DNA from: Haliotis asinina
Lineage: Eukaryota; Mollusca; Gastropoda; Lepetellida; Haliotidae
NCBI RefSeq assembly: GCF_037392515.1
Contig: NC_090287.1
Location: 8,043,501-8,107,500 of the forward strand
Direction: 5' to 3'
Length of the DNA stretch: 64,000 nucleotides
The notes under the pieces were generated by a model that did no database searches, was not told the origin of the DNA, and saw only the letters and a program-made list of their open reading frames with translations. Below are positions 30,949-44,200 of this stretch, piece by piece (position 1 is the stretch's first letter; each line of letters starts with the position of its first letter). Made by a program: the position numbers and the translations under genes.

Positions 30949-31555
30949 GTAAGGCTACTGAATACAGCATTTTACTCTGACGATAATGAAAACAGAGAGG
31001 AACAATCTATTTGGTACCTTGATAAATAGGATAAGGCTGCAGTTATTAACTGTTAGATTTTCATCCACAATTTTCCAAAATGTGCAACAAGAACACTTTA
31101 TAAAAAAATAGTGTACATATTTTAAAACAACTTGTTCCAGCATATGTCTATGTTAGATCTTAAGTGATTCCCACGAAGAATTAATATTTCTTGTTTCATG
31201 AAGTAATCATTGAAGGAAAAACATAAAGACATGAACAATGGCTAATAACTTCCTCATTGTCTGTCGAAATGATTCAGCGTTGCTTGCAATCAGGTAATAG
31301 AGAATAAGAGTAAGAGATATGCTGATCTAACTATACAAGGAAGGATTACCTACGTATAGTTACCTGTAAAATAGCTTAATGAGGACGTCTGTTGTTTTGT
31401 GAAAGTAGAAGTTGTTATCCATTAAGTTTCATGTTGTCAGATCTTGTTGCAGTGTTGTAAACATAACGTGTGGACTGGATCCTTAACAAGGCCCTCTAGA
31501 GATGTACTTTAAATAAATCATGCTGCTGAATAGAGTACTGCATGCTATATCTGGG

Positions 31556-31957
31556 ATACAGCAACGAATACAATGTTCTCTACTCACTTAATAAACAATG
31601 CCATTTTAGAAGTGGTCAAATGAAATGCATGAGTTATTTTTTGCATTACACTTTCTCAGTAAAGTACCGATCCTAGTACTTTTGTTGGGTTGGGTCCCAT
31701 CTGGGATTTGAACACCGACCCACAGTCAGGTACCTAATTGGAAGCACACAGTCAGCCTTTTAACCCATTCAGGTATTGCGGCTTCCACAGGAAGGGTGTG
31801 GGTTCAAATCCCATATGGGACTCAACCAACAAGAGTACCAGATTCTGTACTTTACTGAGAAAGTGTAATGCAAGAAAACTCTTGCATTTCATGTGACCAC
31901 TTCCAAAATGGCATTGTTTATTAACTGAGTCGAGAACATTGTATTTGTTGCTGTTCG
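31556..31957. repeat. Inverted-repeat element, two head-to-head SINE-like arms
   Basis: Left arm 31556-31705 and right arm 31808-31957 are reverse complements at roughly 90 percent identity. Shared landmarks are cagcaac-aatacaatgttctc, ttaataaacaatgccatttt, gcattacactttctcagtaa and gatttgaac. Each arm contains a Pol III B-box-like gttcaaatccc, and the arms meet through about 100 bases that hold the tRNA-like heads. A related single-arm copy is seen at 54890-55060. Either two oppositely oriented SINEs inserted together or a fold-back element. Confidence 0.8.
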
Positions 31958-34481
31958 ATTTCAAAATCTTGAAAATCATATCTGTTAAGTCCTGAACCAG
32001 TACTGTGACTAGCAAGGTTGGTTGTGGGTTCGTTATGTACAGCACACAGTGCTTCCAACATGTCATGGCTTGGCCACTCCATACACCCTTCCATGCATGT
32101 CATGTCATGACACATCGTCAGGAGTCTAACAGTTTATGTGACCATGATCTTTCCATGCATTCCGTAACTCATCACCCAAACCATGATTGCTCATGTCCTC
32201 TGGTAAACACAGGAATAAGTACGTCTCAGCTGTATGTAAAAAAAATGAAATGTTAGACATATCAAACCATCCGAGGTTTCCCATGAAAATCATTTTCAGG
32301 TTCAACCTGTCAATGTGGCAGGGATTGTACTGGCTCAGACTCTTGTTTGTGTGTTTTTGGTTGTTGTTTTTTTTTCACAAAATATACTTGAAAACACCTA
32401 ATCTGGACATACATCCTATTCTGCATGTCTCTTGGTGTAAAGCTGTGGCACAAATGTTTTTGCCCAAAATGTGCTCCAATTATTGGAACAATTCAGTTCC
32501 ACCATTACCATCTGAAGTGGTCAGACATATTAATCATACTGAGACTATTTTAGACCTCAGCTCACACTTGAACCTGATGTTGGAAAGGATTTGGAGCAGA
32601 AATACCAACAATATAATTATCATTTTGATTTCATACCATAACCTTGACGGGTAAGACTTCCATCCAGATCTCTCCAAAAATTTTATCATGAGGAAACATA
32701 TATCTTTGAGTGGCATTTATAGCAGTTGGATGTCTTTCAGTATGTTCAGGTACAATTAAAGAAACCTGTTATAACCGATCCTTGTCTGATGAAGAATTTG
32801 TGTTCAGGTGATTTGATTTATTTAGAATGAAATGTAGTGGGGTAGGGTACGGGTAGAAGTCTTTCCCCTTGATGATCATGGCAGCTTTAATCATTATTAA
32901 ATATAGCTATGGTTTCATTTGGAGTGATTATTCCAGATTTCCTCTTGGTTGTACACGTTTCAAGCTTATTATAATACTTAAGAAGTTAAAACAAAATTTT
33001 TTTTTTTCAGATCACAATGGTTAATATTGCTTGATATGAAAGATTCATTATGATAAAGGAAAAAATCAGGTGCTGTCTTATTTGTTTTGCTATACATACT
33101 ATTTGTCATCTCTCAAGATACATGCATTCCAATATATTTTGGTTGGGTGATTGGATTCTAATACTATCATTCATTCTACCATCTTCATTCAGTGTTTAGA
33201 TTTAAATGCATTCAGCACACTTATGTTGTACATCCAGTTATTAAACATATCCTAGTAACCCAGTCATTGGCACTTGTTATACTGTACTGTACTCTGTAGA
33301 TCATTGTTACCATGGTGACAGGTTTGTTGTGTGAAGTAGTGAAATAAATATTATTATTTTGACAGTTCATCTTGTACTTTATGAGTGAATGAGAATACAT
33401 ATTATTTCAATTTGCAGTAGGAGGTATTTCAGGTGTATCCTCTAACACAAGACAAAGTCATATCCTAGACTTTGTGGAGACCCATGATAGAATGGTTAAC
33501 AGCAATCTCCGCTAATCTCGTCAGACTCTCTGATTGGTTGGCCAGCTTAACACATCCAGTAGTCAGACTCTGATTGGTTGGACTGATCCCAGTGGGAAAC
33601 ACTGACATCCACCAGTCAGACTTCAACCACCCACACTATGAAGTTGGCCAACCAGGGTTTTACATGATGCATGACTGCACGTCCAGAATGCAGAAATTAA
33701 GAGAATAAACACAAAACAAAAACTCACCGTGTCCAGAGGAATGCACAATATCATTCAATGTACCCGCATTACTTTTCTAGATGTTTGGTTGTTTCTTTCT
33801 GAGCAGTTATGAGCATCATTTCATACATCAGTTCACATATCAATGATTCATTCCAGGTTCTCAAATTGTCAAAGGGTACAGTTCTCTACACTGTTACTTC
33901 ACAGGACCCTCGTTTTGGTCCGCAAGTACCCTTAAGACTGCATAAAAAAAAAATAAATGTATCTCAGGCACATTTTTTTCAAGGAGTGATGAGGGAGGAA
34001 CACATTTTTATTTCCTCAGGAATAGATCGTGGGAAATTTAGCATGTGTTAATGAGCAGCAGATTCAGTCACACTTGTTCTTACAGACACTCATTCTTATT
34101 GTGGAAATATGGATGATCAGGACGAAAATGGCAATAAAATATTGTTATGCACACAAAAAATAAGAATGACGTGCCGATGCCTAAGAAACATTTCACTTTT
34201 TTTATTCAGTCTAATACTAATAATTAGGGGTCACAGGCATCCTCATTTTCATGAAGCAAGGTAAAAGCCTTCACCAACCAATCACAGTCTTACAAAGGCA
34301 TTTAGAAGTGATACATCACTATGTCCAGTAATTGAGAAAAGCAACACAGCAATCCAAGCTGCTCTCTATTCAACCAAACATTTCCACCATCAGTGTATTT
34401 AATGTACATGTAGTTCTCAAATAAATGTCCCATTTTTGGAATCCTCAAGAGTTAAAACACGCATGACATGGAGTTAAATCC

Positions 34482-34487
34482 TTTATT
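34482..34487 (-). promoter_or_regulatory. Polyadenylation signal of the lysine-rich gene
   Basis: AATAAA on the minus strand, about 52 bases after the stop codon at 34539-34541, implying a very short 3' UTR. Confidence 0.6.
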
Positions 34488-34538
34488 ACATAGAATTTCA
34501 AGCAGCAGTACTATGTCTTACAGCAATGTCTTCCTCTA

Positions 34539-35198
34539 TCACAGCGCATCATTCAGAAACTGGAGCAGCTGGGCTCGGTTCTTGTCACGCTGGAACAAAT
34601 CAGATCCACATTTGTAACATATCTATCTGTATTGGCAGATTACCATACCCAACCTAATAAGCACTCTCCTTGTCATTGTAAAATACAGTAAAGGATTTGC
34701 TACTACAAAATATATGTGATTTCTGTGTATTGTCACAGTGATATCCTACAAGGGACATTTGATTTTATTTTCTGTCTTTGAAGTTCATGGATCAAGGCAT
34801 TACAATTATACGATTCAAATGAGTACTGTACTTCACCATACCCAGAGACGATGCAATGCTTCTATGCATGTTCTACTCTCTAACATGTTAATAAACCCTA
34901 AACAAAAGGAACAAAGCCAATTCCAGGAATACCACAAACCATATTTCCTATCATAAATAGCTGAGCTCTGTATAGAGAAAAAAGAAAAACCAAGTGGCAT
35001 GTCTTCTGACATGAACTTTATCATTTCAGTTGGATCAGACGCTGAAGCTGATTTTTTAAAACTTATTTTAGACCCTGATCTCCAGAGAGTGACGGGTATT
35101 GCATCAAAGAGTTCTGTTTTATCTCAAACAAAGCAAAGTGTCAACAATTTCTTGCTATTTTCTATATCTTCTATCGCATATTTACAGCATACATTGTG

Positions 35199-35229
<31 letters not shown>

Positions 35230-38200
35230 TTATTCTCATAAATCACACGAAGTGACACAGAGAACATACAGATGATTTACAATATGTACAGTATGGTTTG
35301 TGCAAGTCAACAATAAAAAGAGAATTACAATTTTGCACATGGCAGTCTCATTTGTACAGACATAAACCTTCCTTGATATATTTAGCTAATTTCAAAGTGA
35401 GTGGTTTATTATGTGATTTCATTATTGAGATGAATTTATTACAGAAGTACCTAGGCAGATATTTATTTCTTAGCGTTGCTAGACCTGAGCATATTAGAAG
35501 GAAGTGGTATTCGTCGCCCACTGCATCATTACATAGTGTGCATTTCCTATCAGAAACAGCGATACTTGTCCATCTTCCAGTTTCTATAGGTAATCTGTGG
35601 TTAGCTGTCCTGAAGCGTGTATACCATATTCTAAGATTTGGAGGCAGTTCCAGAAGATTGGGATTTAGATTAGGTACTTCTTTATAAAGAATGTAATATT
35701 TGCCTCTTGAGGAAGCATTTGCTGTTGCATTCCATGACTGATAAAACTGATCAATGAGAACCCGTTTAAACTTAGTTTTTAAAACATTTGGAGAAACAAT
35801 AGACTGTGACATCCATACATGGTAAAAGCCAGTATCCCGTAAGATATTTTCTATTGCCGAAAGTAAGTTAAACGTATAATTAGGACAGGCTGACTTCAGG
35901 TTATACATGAGAGAGTATATTTTGGATGACAGTTTGTGTGGGAGTACTAGCATTTTACACCAATGAGAAAGCATTCGGATTTTTATAGAGATATCTAGCG
36001 GGTATCGGCCCAGCTCGCCGTATACCATGTAATCAGGAGTTGTCATTTTAACCTTAAGAATGTATTTACAAAACTTTAGATGGAGACGTTCTATGAGCTG
36101 TGTATTTTCGTATCCCCATACTTCTGAGGCATACAGGAATATGGGTTGTACAATTTGGTCAAACATTTTTAACTGGCAGTCTAGTGGCATATCTAACATT
36201 CTTATTTTTCGCAATACTGCATACATGGCTCTGGAAGCTTGAGCATGAAGTCGTTTAATACCTTTACAAAAACGTCCATTATTGTTAAACAAAATACCAA
36301 GATAAATGTATTCTTTTACAACCTCAATATTTTCATCATCAAGTTTGAAGAGGTGACATTTTTTACAACTTCCTTTGGAAAATATTACAGCCTTAGTTTT
36401 TGATATATTAACATTCAGTTTCCATGTTTTGCAGTATTCTGAGAAAATATTTAATGCATGCTGAAGATCATCACTTGATTCTGCAAGTATTACAGTATCA
36501 TCTGCGTACAACAGGAGAAACAACTTAATGTACGAACCGATATGATCTTCAAACATACTCCGAGTTGACTTCAAACCAGTAAAGTTGTGTTCAGCAAAGA
36601 AAGATTCTAGGTCATTCAAATACAGAGCAAACAGAAATGGTGACAAATTTTCACCCTGTCTCACACCAATATCACAGGAAAAGAAAGGGGATTCGATTCC
36701 ATCAAATACAATACAGGATTTTATGTTTTGATACATGTTGCGGATAACTCGAAAACATTTTCCATCAATATTATTTCTAATTAATTTTAGCCAGAGACCA
36801 TAGCGCCAGACAGTATCAAATGCTTTACGAAAGTCGATGAAAACACAAAACAGTTTCTTCCTCATATTTTGATATATCTCTATCAGAGCTTTAAGAATGT
36901 ATATATTATCTATTGTGGAATAAGATTTCCGAAAGCCAGCTTGTGATTCACTTATCAAATTCGCATTGTCTGAAAACATTTGTAGGCGCTTGGATAGGAT
37001 TGCCGTGAACAACTTGCCTAAGCAACTAACAATGGATATCCCCCTGTAGTTATTGGGGTCGGCTTGGCTACCCTTGCTTTTATAAATGGGCTTTATGTAA
37101 CCGTCTGACCAAGCTTGAGGAAAAACTCCATGATCTAGCACCAGGTTAAACAATTTAACATAGGCTGGTAGCATTACATCAGCAGAGGCTTTGATATATT
37201 CATTACGTACATTGTCTAAACCACAGGCTTTGTTGTTTCTTAAATCTTTAATACATGCCGTAATCTCAGCTTCAGTGATCCGGCTGTCTAACACAGCTAT
37301 CTCAACTGAAAACGCATCACTCATTTCTATATTATCGTTATGGACATCGGTATTCAGGTTTTTAAAATGGTTAAATAATGTGTCGATTTTAATTTGACAT
37401 GGCTGATCTGCGCTTTTACCAAATGATTTCAGGATACCCCAAAATGTTTTAGGGTCACTGCTTTTTGTCTCACGCAACCGCTGTGTACATTTGTTTTTGA
37501 ATAATTTGTAAGACTTTCTTATAGTTTTTCTGTAGAATTTACTGGCCGAAACGAATAGCTTTCTTTCAACATTGCCTTTATGTAACCCATATAATCTTTT
37601 GCGCTTATGGTAATTCTTTCGGGCCAGTTTACATGTTTTATCAAACCATGGTTTTTGATTTGATTTACGTCCTTTTTGGATACTTTTACACCCAAATGTA
37701 TTCTTGGCTGCGTCAACAAGTGCTTGTGACATGACATTCATAATTCCATTTATACAATCTGATACATTACTAGAATCGATAGAGTCAATTAGCTTATCGA
37801 TTTCATGCAATACATTACTATCAAGCTGGTTTACATAAACGTCACATTTACAGGATTCCCATGGATTCATTTTTATACGTGTGGTACCCTTTTCACTTAC
37901 TTGTGTAGGATTACATACCTTCACCTCACATCTTAACTTGATTGAAAGAGCACAGTGAACATCTGACAATATTCCATCAAAATCACATATTTCAAAATCC
38001 TCTATATGAGGAAAGATTTCGGCCGTGGCAACACAGTAGTCAACAACACTGGCATTCTTGCAAGTATGTTTTCCGATATCCTTGTCTCTGCCAACTCTCC
38101 CATTAACAATATACACACCATTGTTTTTACACACATCCAAGAGCTTATAACCATATGAGTTTACAATTTTGTCCATGCTATGTCTCTCAATGTTGATATT

Positions 38201-41200
38201 ATCTGCACTTAGTATTTCAACTTTAGAGTACAATAGGGATTCGTCAATTTGGTCATTATCCCTAAAAAAGTCATCAATAACTGTATAATCAGGTAAGTCC
38301 TTTGTGCGAGCATTAAAATCACCAGTTATGCACACATAGTTGGTAAGTGTAGACATACTAACAATATCAAATTCGAGTTGCGTAAAGTGTTCTTTATCTG
38401 CATATTTACTGTTTTCAGGCGGCATGTAAACACATCCTATGATTAAATCAGATGGGAGTTTGAGATAAGTCTTGGAAATTTTACACCATAAGGATATACC
38501 ATTTGTCCTTGGGATCACAGATATATAGTCTCTCAGATGTCTTTTCACAGCTAATATGATTCCTCCCGATCCACGATTTGACAAAGGTTGAGGTCGAGTG
38601 TTTGAGTAGACACAGTTTCCGGGAATATCTATGACATCGATGTCACACAGTTTAGACTCGGTTAGACACAGAATATCATGATCGTTGATGGTGGTAATAA
38701 AGTCGGGGTTGATGAGTTTGGATTTAATACCACATACATTTAGGGAAAGAACGGAAAGATAGTTACTTGATACCTGTTTAGGCACTGTATGTTCGGCGTC
38801 TCCCTATGCGGTTTCCATCTCTGTATTACTTCTGGCCTGCATGCAGTCCTCTAGTGTGTGCGGCCGGGTGAGGACATTACATCTTGACCCATGGACAGGC
38901 TTTCCGGGCTCGTAGAGTCTGTCGTTGATATACAGTCTATCGACTGTTAGTTTTACCTTGTCTCCAGCACGGTATGCAGCACGGCGCACGGGATATAACT
39001 GTTTCCTTTTGTCCTGTATTTCTTTCGGGAACTGTTCGTTGATATAGAAGTTTGATCCCTTCAAGTGTGCAAACCCAGCCTGTCTGATTACATCTCTGTC
39101 CTTATATTGAGAGAACTTGGCTACTATTGGTCTTGGCTTCCTAGCTCCTGGTCCTCCAATTCGGTGTACCCTATCAAACTCTATATTCCGTTCTAGTTTT
39201 AGTTCAGTTTTGATAAATTCATCCAGAGCTTTGCTAGTATCCTCCTCTGGTTTCTCGGCTATCCCGTTGAAAACAAGGTTGTCCCTCATTGACCTTGCTT
39301 GGACATCAGCTACTTTGTCACGAAGTGCTGATATCTCTGTGAGTAATTTGTCATTACTCGTTTTACTGATGAGTGCAGATATGTCAGAGATTTGCTGACA
39401 GTTCTTACTGACCTTCATTTCTATCTCCGTGTACTGGTGGTCATGAAACTTGGTGCACTCCTCGACAATCCGGACAGTCTCTCTCAGTTCTTTAAGCTCT
39501 GTCTCCATGTGTTCAGTACGTAGACTTAGTTTATTCAATGTAGTCTCCATGCTGTCCAGTTTTGTAAGTTTACTCTCCATGTTAGCAAGCTTTGTGAAGA
39601 GTTCATCCACCCACGGTGGCTTGCTGTAGCTTGGGGGCGAGGGTACAGGGACAGCTGCGGGACCCGGAGGCCCTGGTGGTGGTCCATACGTGAACACTGG
39701 GGACGTCTGGTATTGTCCATACATAACATTGTTTGGTGTACTTTGAGATCCCTGTAGCATGGCCATTCTTCTGATTTCCTCTATATCTAACACTCTTTTA
39801 GTGTGTTGCATTTTCACACATTTTTCATCTTGGGGTGGACTTTCTTGATTTTTTTTACTTCTGTTTCTTTTCCTTTTCTTATTGACATTCATTCATTAAG
39901 CTCCGCTTGGGTTCTCACCCGTGAGCTCTCAAAAACACGTCTGTACCCAACGGAGTCCAAGCCAAACCTGTGTAGTTTGTGTAGTTGTTTCACACTGCAT
40001 CACTAAGTCAACCCAGTATACATTGATCAGTAATTGGAATCTCTGATTTCCACTGACTATGATCAAAATCATACAAGTTCCATACTTGTACATGTTTTAT
40101 ACCCTGGACCATCAAAATGATTGGCTTTTCTGCCTTAAGTTGACTTGTTATAATATACCTGATCAGTTAATCATGTAGTCTCTCCCATTGACTGAAGCTC
40201 ACCTGTTTATCATGCTTGGTTTTCTTCACCTTCATCTTGATCTTCTTTCCAGAGATGGCGCTACGAGCACCTTTCTCCTTCATATACTGAAACAACAGAG
40301 GTAATTAATGACAAGAGTTATCAGCCACAGCAGGTTTACAGATACTGGAACATGGGAAGTAATTGGTGACCAGAGTTTTACAGATGTTGGAGCAAAGAAG
40401 GTAATTGTGAAAACAGTTTGGCAGATATTTGAACAAGGGAGGTAATCAGCTACAACAGGTTTACAAATACTATACTAAGGCGTGTTCAGAACCGCAAGCA
40501 CTCGTGCTATTGCCTCCCGTGAGCTCTCGCTTTGGCCCTGAATGGACGAGGGCGCTTGGTTACATTAAAGTTTAAACCATTTGTGACCAACTCGTATTAT
40601 TCCAGATGAAGCCGAACAGTTTCTTGTAATTCTTGTTGGAGGTTAGGGAAAAGGGTGAGTAGTGACGAATGACATTCAACATGGCTGCCATCTTGGTCTG
40701 GTTGGTGAGGCAGCTGTGAGGATGGATCGCATGTGCGCACAGGTGCTCAAACAGGCACAGGCATTCAAGTGTTTGCTAGTGTTCGTGGGTACTCAAGGTT
40801 CTAAACATTCTTCTTGATTAAGGAAGGTAATTACTGACTAGTTTTACAGATACTGGAAGAAGGGAGGTATTTAGTGAGATCAGTTTTACAGAGACAGGAA
40901 CAAAGCAGGTAATCAGGGACAAAAGTTTTACCACCTTTCTCACATTTCATGGTGAGGCGAGGTGAACTAAAATGAGTTTTAAAGATCACATATACTCTAG
41001 GGGGTGCAAATGCATAAATCACTCATTATTCATCATTATAAATGAAACCCCATCATTACAACTGTTCATTTTCATCTGTAATTACCTTAAATCGACCTGT
41101 CTGACAACAGTGCACAATTCTCAGTAGCAAACGAAATTTCAACCAATCAGATTGGCACGTCTCTATGACATAATAGTGGGTATAGATATGAGGGTCTATG

Positions 41201-44200
41201 CCGAATTCATTTACATTTCAGGGGGTAAACTATTTCATTTAGAGGTTTGTACAAACCTGAAATCGTGACAGTTGTTGTGAAAAATGAAAGCTTCATGTTC
41301 TCACAATCTACTATCATTTAGTTTTGTCTCCTGCTTTGATTGTTTCAGAGACGATTCTGTCAAAATCACTTGGTGTCGCTTGGTTGTAATCCGTGATAGG
41401 TGGTATAAACCTACACGTTATTTGTCATCATTCACTTGATGCTCAGTTAATGAATTTATAACAGGTATAATTAGTGGTAACGCCACTCAGATTACCCAAC
41501 AAAGGTCCCAATTTGGCATTTCTTGTGTCTGGATCGATCAAATGATTAACCAATAAAATGCTGATTGGTTAATTACTTTTATGCAGATTTACCTGGGGAT
41601 TTGTCACAAGGTAGTGTTTATGTACTTACTAACCTATACTGAATACACTCTGTCGTGTCTGTGTCTACGTAAAAAACAACACCCGTCTTTCAATGGATTA
41701 ACCGCCAATACATTGATTGATTGCTCATTATTGGCTTACTAAATTACTTTTTTAAAAGAATGACGCACATTATGCAATTAGTTGCCAGGTGTGCTATCTT
41801 GGTTGACCAATAAGACTATACAGCAATGTGAAAAACCTGACATCACGTTTTCATACATTAGACTGCTAAAAGACACATCACTTGGGAAATCTGCAGATGA
41901 ATTATATATCACTCGTTTTTGTGGATATTAATGGATACATTCCTCGAACAAGGTAATAGCCTGACATTGCTCATATAACTTTAATTTGTTTTAATTTTAA
42001 TATTTGCATTTTTTTTTATTAAGTTGTAGCTTTCAACAGAATCATTGTTTTCATCTTGAAGTGCATTGATACAGACGACATACAATAGGGCGTGCGTGCG
42101 AATTATGATTCATATAGGCAAACGATAAAATGTCTAGATATTACATTCCTGTTATACATTTGCAGATCGCTTCTTCCTATTAAGTTTCAAAATGCATACA
42201 AATATGATTATAAAGTAATTAGGATTATGAGACCAAATATAAAGATGTATACTGACAAGAGTCTGCATACTGGTGAGTGAACGTTTACAAACCACGTAAA
42301 TTTAGCAAGTGAAGAAATTTATCACGCAATATTTTCACTTCAAACCCGACCTCGCTTATGTTATGTTACAGTTTGTGTCATCCAAAATCCTTTTGGCCAT
42401 GATTCAAATACATATTTAACTACTAGGAAAACACAGTTTTGATTTTCTAACTTGATGAAAACAAACAATAATCTCAATCATTCTAACAGACTTTAGCCCC
42501 TGACTTCACGATTTTCAAAAAAGGCGGCTGCCCGTCTGAGAATGAATGCTATTTAAGTTTGTTTTCACTGACGTACAAAATCAAAATGTATTAATTTATG
42601 TATTTTATTGATGGACATTAGGATTTTGCATGACACTGCTTATAACACAACAATTTCACTCTTGAAAGCGAGGCGGGGGTCGATATAATATTACTTACAA
42701 TAATATTGTCACTTCGACCACAACCTCATCGCTTCCGAGGAAGAAAGCATTATATTCATGCAAAATCCTTTTGGTCAGCAATGTGTAGTAAGCAGTCTTG
42801 ATTTTATAAACTCAATGAAACTTGAACTCCATTTTCTATCCTGGAAGCGTGGTAGGTGGCAACCTATCTGATTTAGTATATACACACGACACTCGCTTCA
42901 CACACACAAACAACCACTTTAAGCACAAACTACAGGGTCCGGTGGAAATCTGTCCATAGTGACACCATCACCCAACCCCAACGAGTAATTGACAGCAAAC
43001 AACAATTCGGCATGTCTTTGGTGACGTCGAGAAATGACACAATCAGGGATCAAACCTGGGACCTTCTGCTCTCTGAACAGACAGTCTGACCACTATACCA
43101 CAGAGGCAGTCTCACATTTCATGAACAGATTTTTAAAGCATTATTGTATTTCCAGGTCAAACTGCTCACAGAAACTGTACTTTGTGCAAAGAAATAATGC
43201 CATTTGTTCAATGTGACATTGGTCTCAAATCTCAATGGTATTCCTCTCACTCAAGCTAGTGAATACTAGTTCAGCTAGCTGAACTAGTGAATACAAACCT
43301 GTGAGGTCCAGTAGCGCATAATGGCTGGATGCAAGATGTGATTAAACAAGTGTATATGTGTTATATTCATGCAAAATCCTTTTGGTCAGCAATGTGTAGT
43401 AAGCAGTCTTGATTTTATAAACTCAATGAAACTTGAACTCCATTTTCTATCCTGGAAGTGTGGTAGGTGGCAACCTATCTGATTTAGTATATACACACGA
43501 CACTCGCTTCGCACACACAAACACAAACACTTTAAGCACAAACTACAGGGTCCGGTGGAAATCTGTCCATAGTGACACCATCACCCAACCCCAACGAGTA
43601 ATTGACAGCAAACAACAATTCGGCATGTCTTTGGTGACGTCGAGAAATCAGCAAAATCACGAGCTTCCTACACATTTTCTATACAACTAACTTGAAATCG
43701 TTCCTTCTGTGACGTCACTGCAGGGCTCTGGCGACAGAGCTACGTAATCTGTCTGTGGTTTTGTTTGCAGGTGAGAGAGAAGCAGATGGCTTTTTAGCAA
43801 CTTTTAAGCACTTGGTATTAAATAACCACAAGGTCTTTTTTAAAAAAATGGTGTTCCGTTTATGACTAACCAGAAGTCTTTCATATGCAGTGGTAAAAAG
43901 AGTACCAAAAACTTGAGTCTATTTGTTCTTTAACATTGTACTTAAGAATCTTTTGTACATATGTGAACGTGCATGCATGACAGTTTGTCTTAGCTCACTG
44001 AGATACTATGCCGCAGTTAACCATGAACACCCTACTCGGACACACTATACTGATTCCGAACTGACCTTGTTGTACCTATTAATGCCAAATGCTAGGCAGG
44101 GAACAATAACCATATTTTAACATCTTTTGGTATGACACGATCAGGGATCAAACCTGGGACCTTCTGCTCTCTGAACAGACAGTCTGACCACTATACCACA

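Larger units (their letters stand above)
28860..34460. other. AT-rich region between the convergent genes
   Basis: It lies between the SIRT2 3' end and the 3' end of the lysine-rich gene. It contains two tandem SINEs, the inverted-repeat element at 31556-31957, one unassigned candidate exon (30907-30948), and at 33510-33660 a cluster of gattggttgg repeats that includes two inverted CCAAT boxes. No complete gene was recognised. Confidence 0.5.
35197..40017 (-). mobile_element. Full-length LINE (non-LTR retrotransposon) with ORF1 and ORF2 open
   Basis: About 4.8 kb in the last intron of the lysine-rich gene, same orientation. On the minus strand: a 5' UTR of about 125 nt, ORF1 (39892-38804), an amber codon, ORF2 (to 35348), a 3' UTR of about 115 nt with AATAAA (35234-35229), and a tail of about ten CTT units (35228-35198). 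The 8-base flanks atacattg at 35189-35196 and 40018-40025 fit a target-site duplication. Both frames are uninterrupted over more than 1500 codons, so the insertion is young or was until recently active. An AP-type endonuclease, a reverse transcriptase and a simple-repeat tail place it among endonuclease-bearing LINEs; clade not determined. Confidence 0.93.
42750..43356 (+). repeat. Duplicated segment, copy 1 (blocks A and B)
   Basis: Block A (42750 to about 43032) and block B (about 43033-43356) are joined directly here. Both recur downstream almost unchanged: A at 43361, offset 611; B at 44131, offset 1098. Differences are only a handful of bases, so the duplication is recent. Copy 1 lacks the roughly 487-base segment that separates A and B in copy 2. 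Confidence 0.9.

Noticed and set aside
32187-32654. A 155-codon plus-strand frame
   Set aside because: Composition is AT-driven, contains homopolymer runs (poly-T near 32366) and shows no family resemblance.
33510-33660. A CCAAT-box promoter cluster
   Set aside because: Two inverted CCAAT boxes sit in a local direct repeat of gattggttgg; there is no nearby gene start on either strand to serve.
33809-34051. An 80-codon plus-strand frame with an acceptor-like sequence at 33858
   Set aside because: No donor, partner exon or recognisable domain; it runs into a poly-A stretch.
39117-39398. A 93-codon plus-strand frame
   Set aside because: It is the antisense shadow of the LINE ORF1.
43034-43110. 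A functional tRNA gene
   Set aside because: A and B boxes are present, but the two ends cannot form an acceptor stem and the segment is part of a duplicated repeat.
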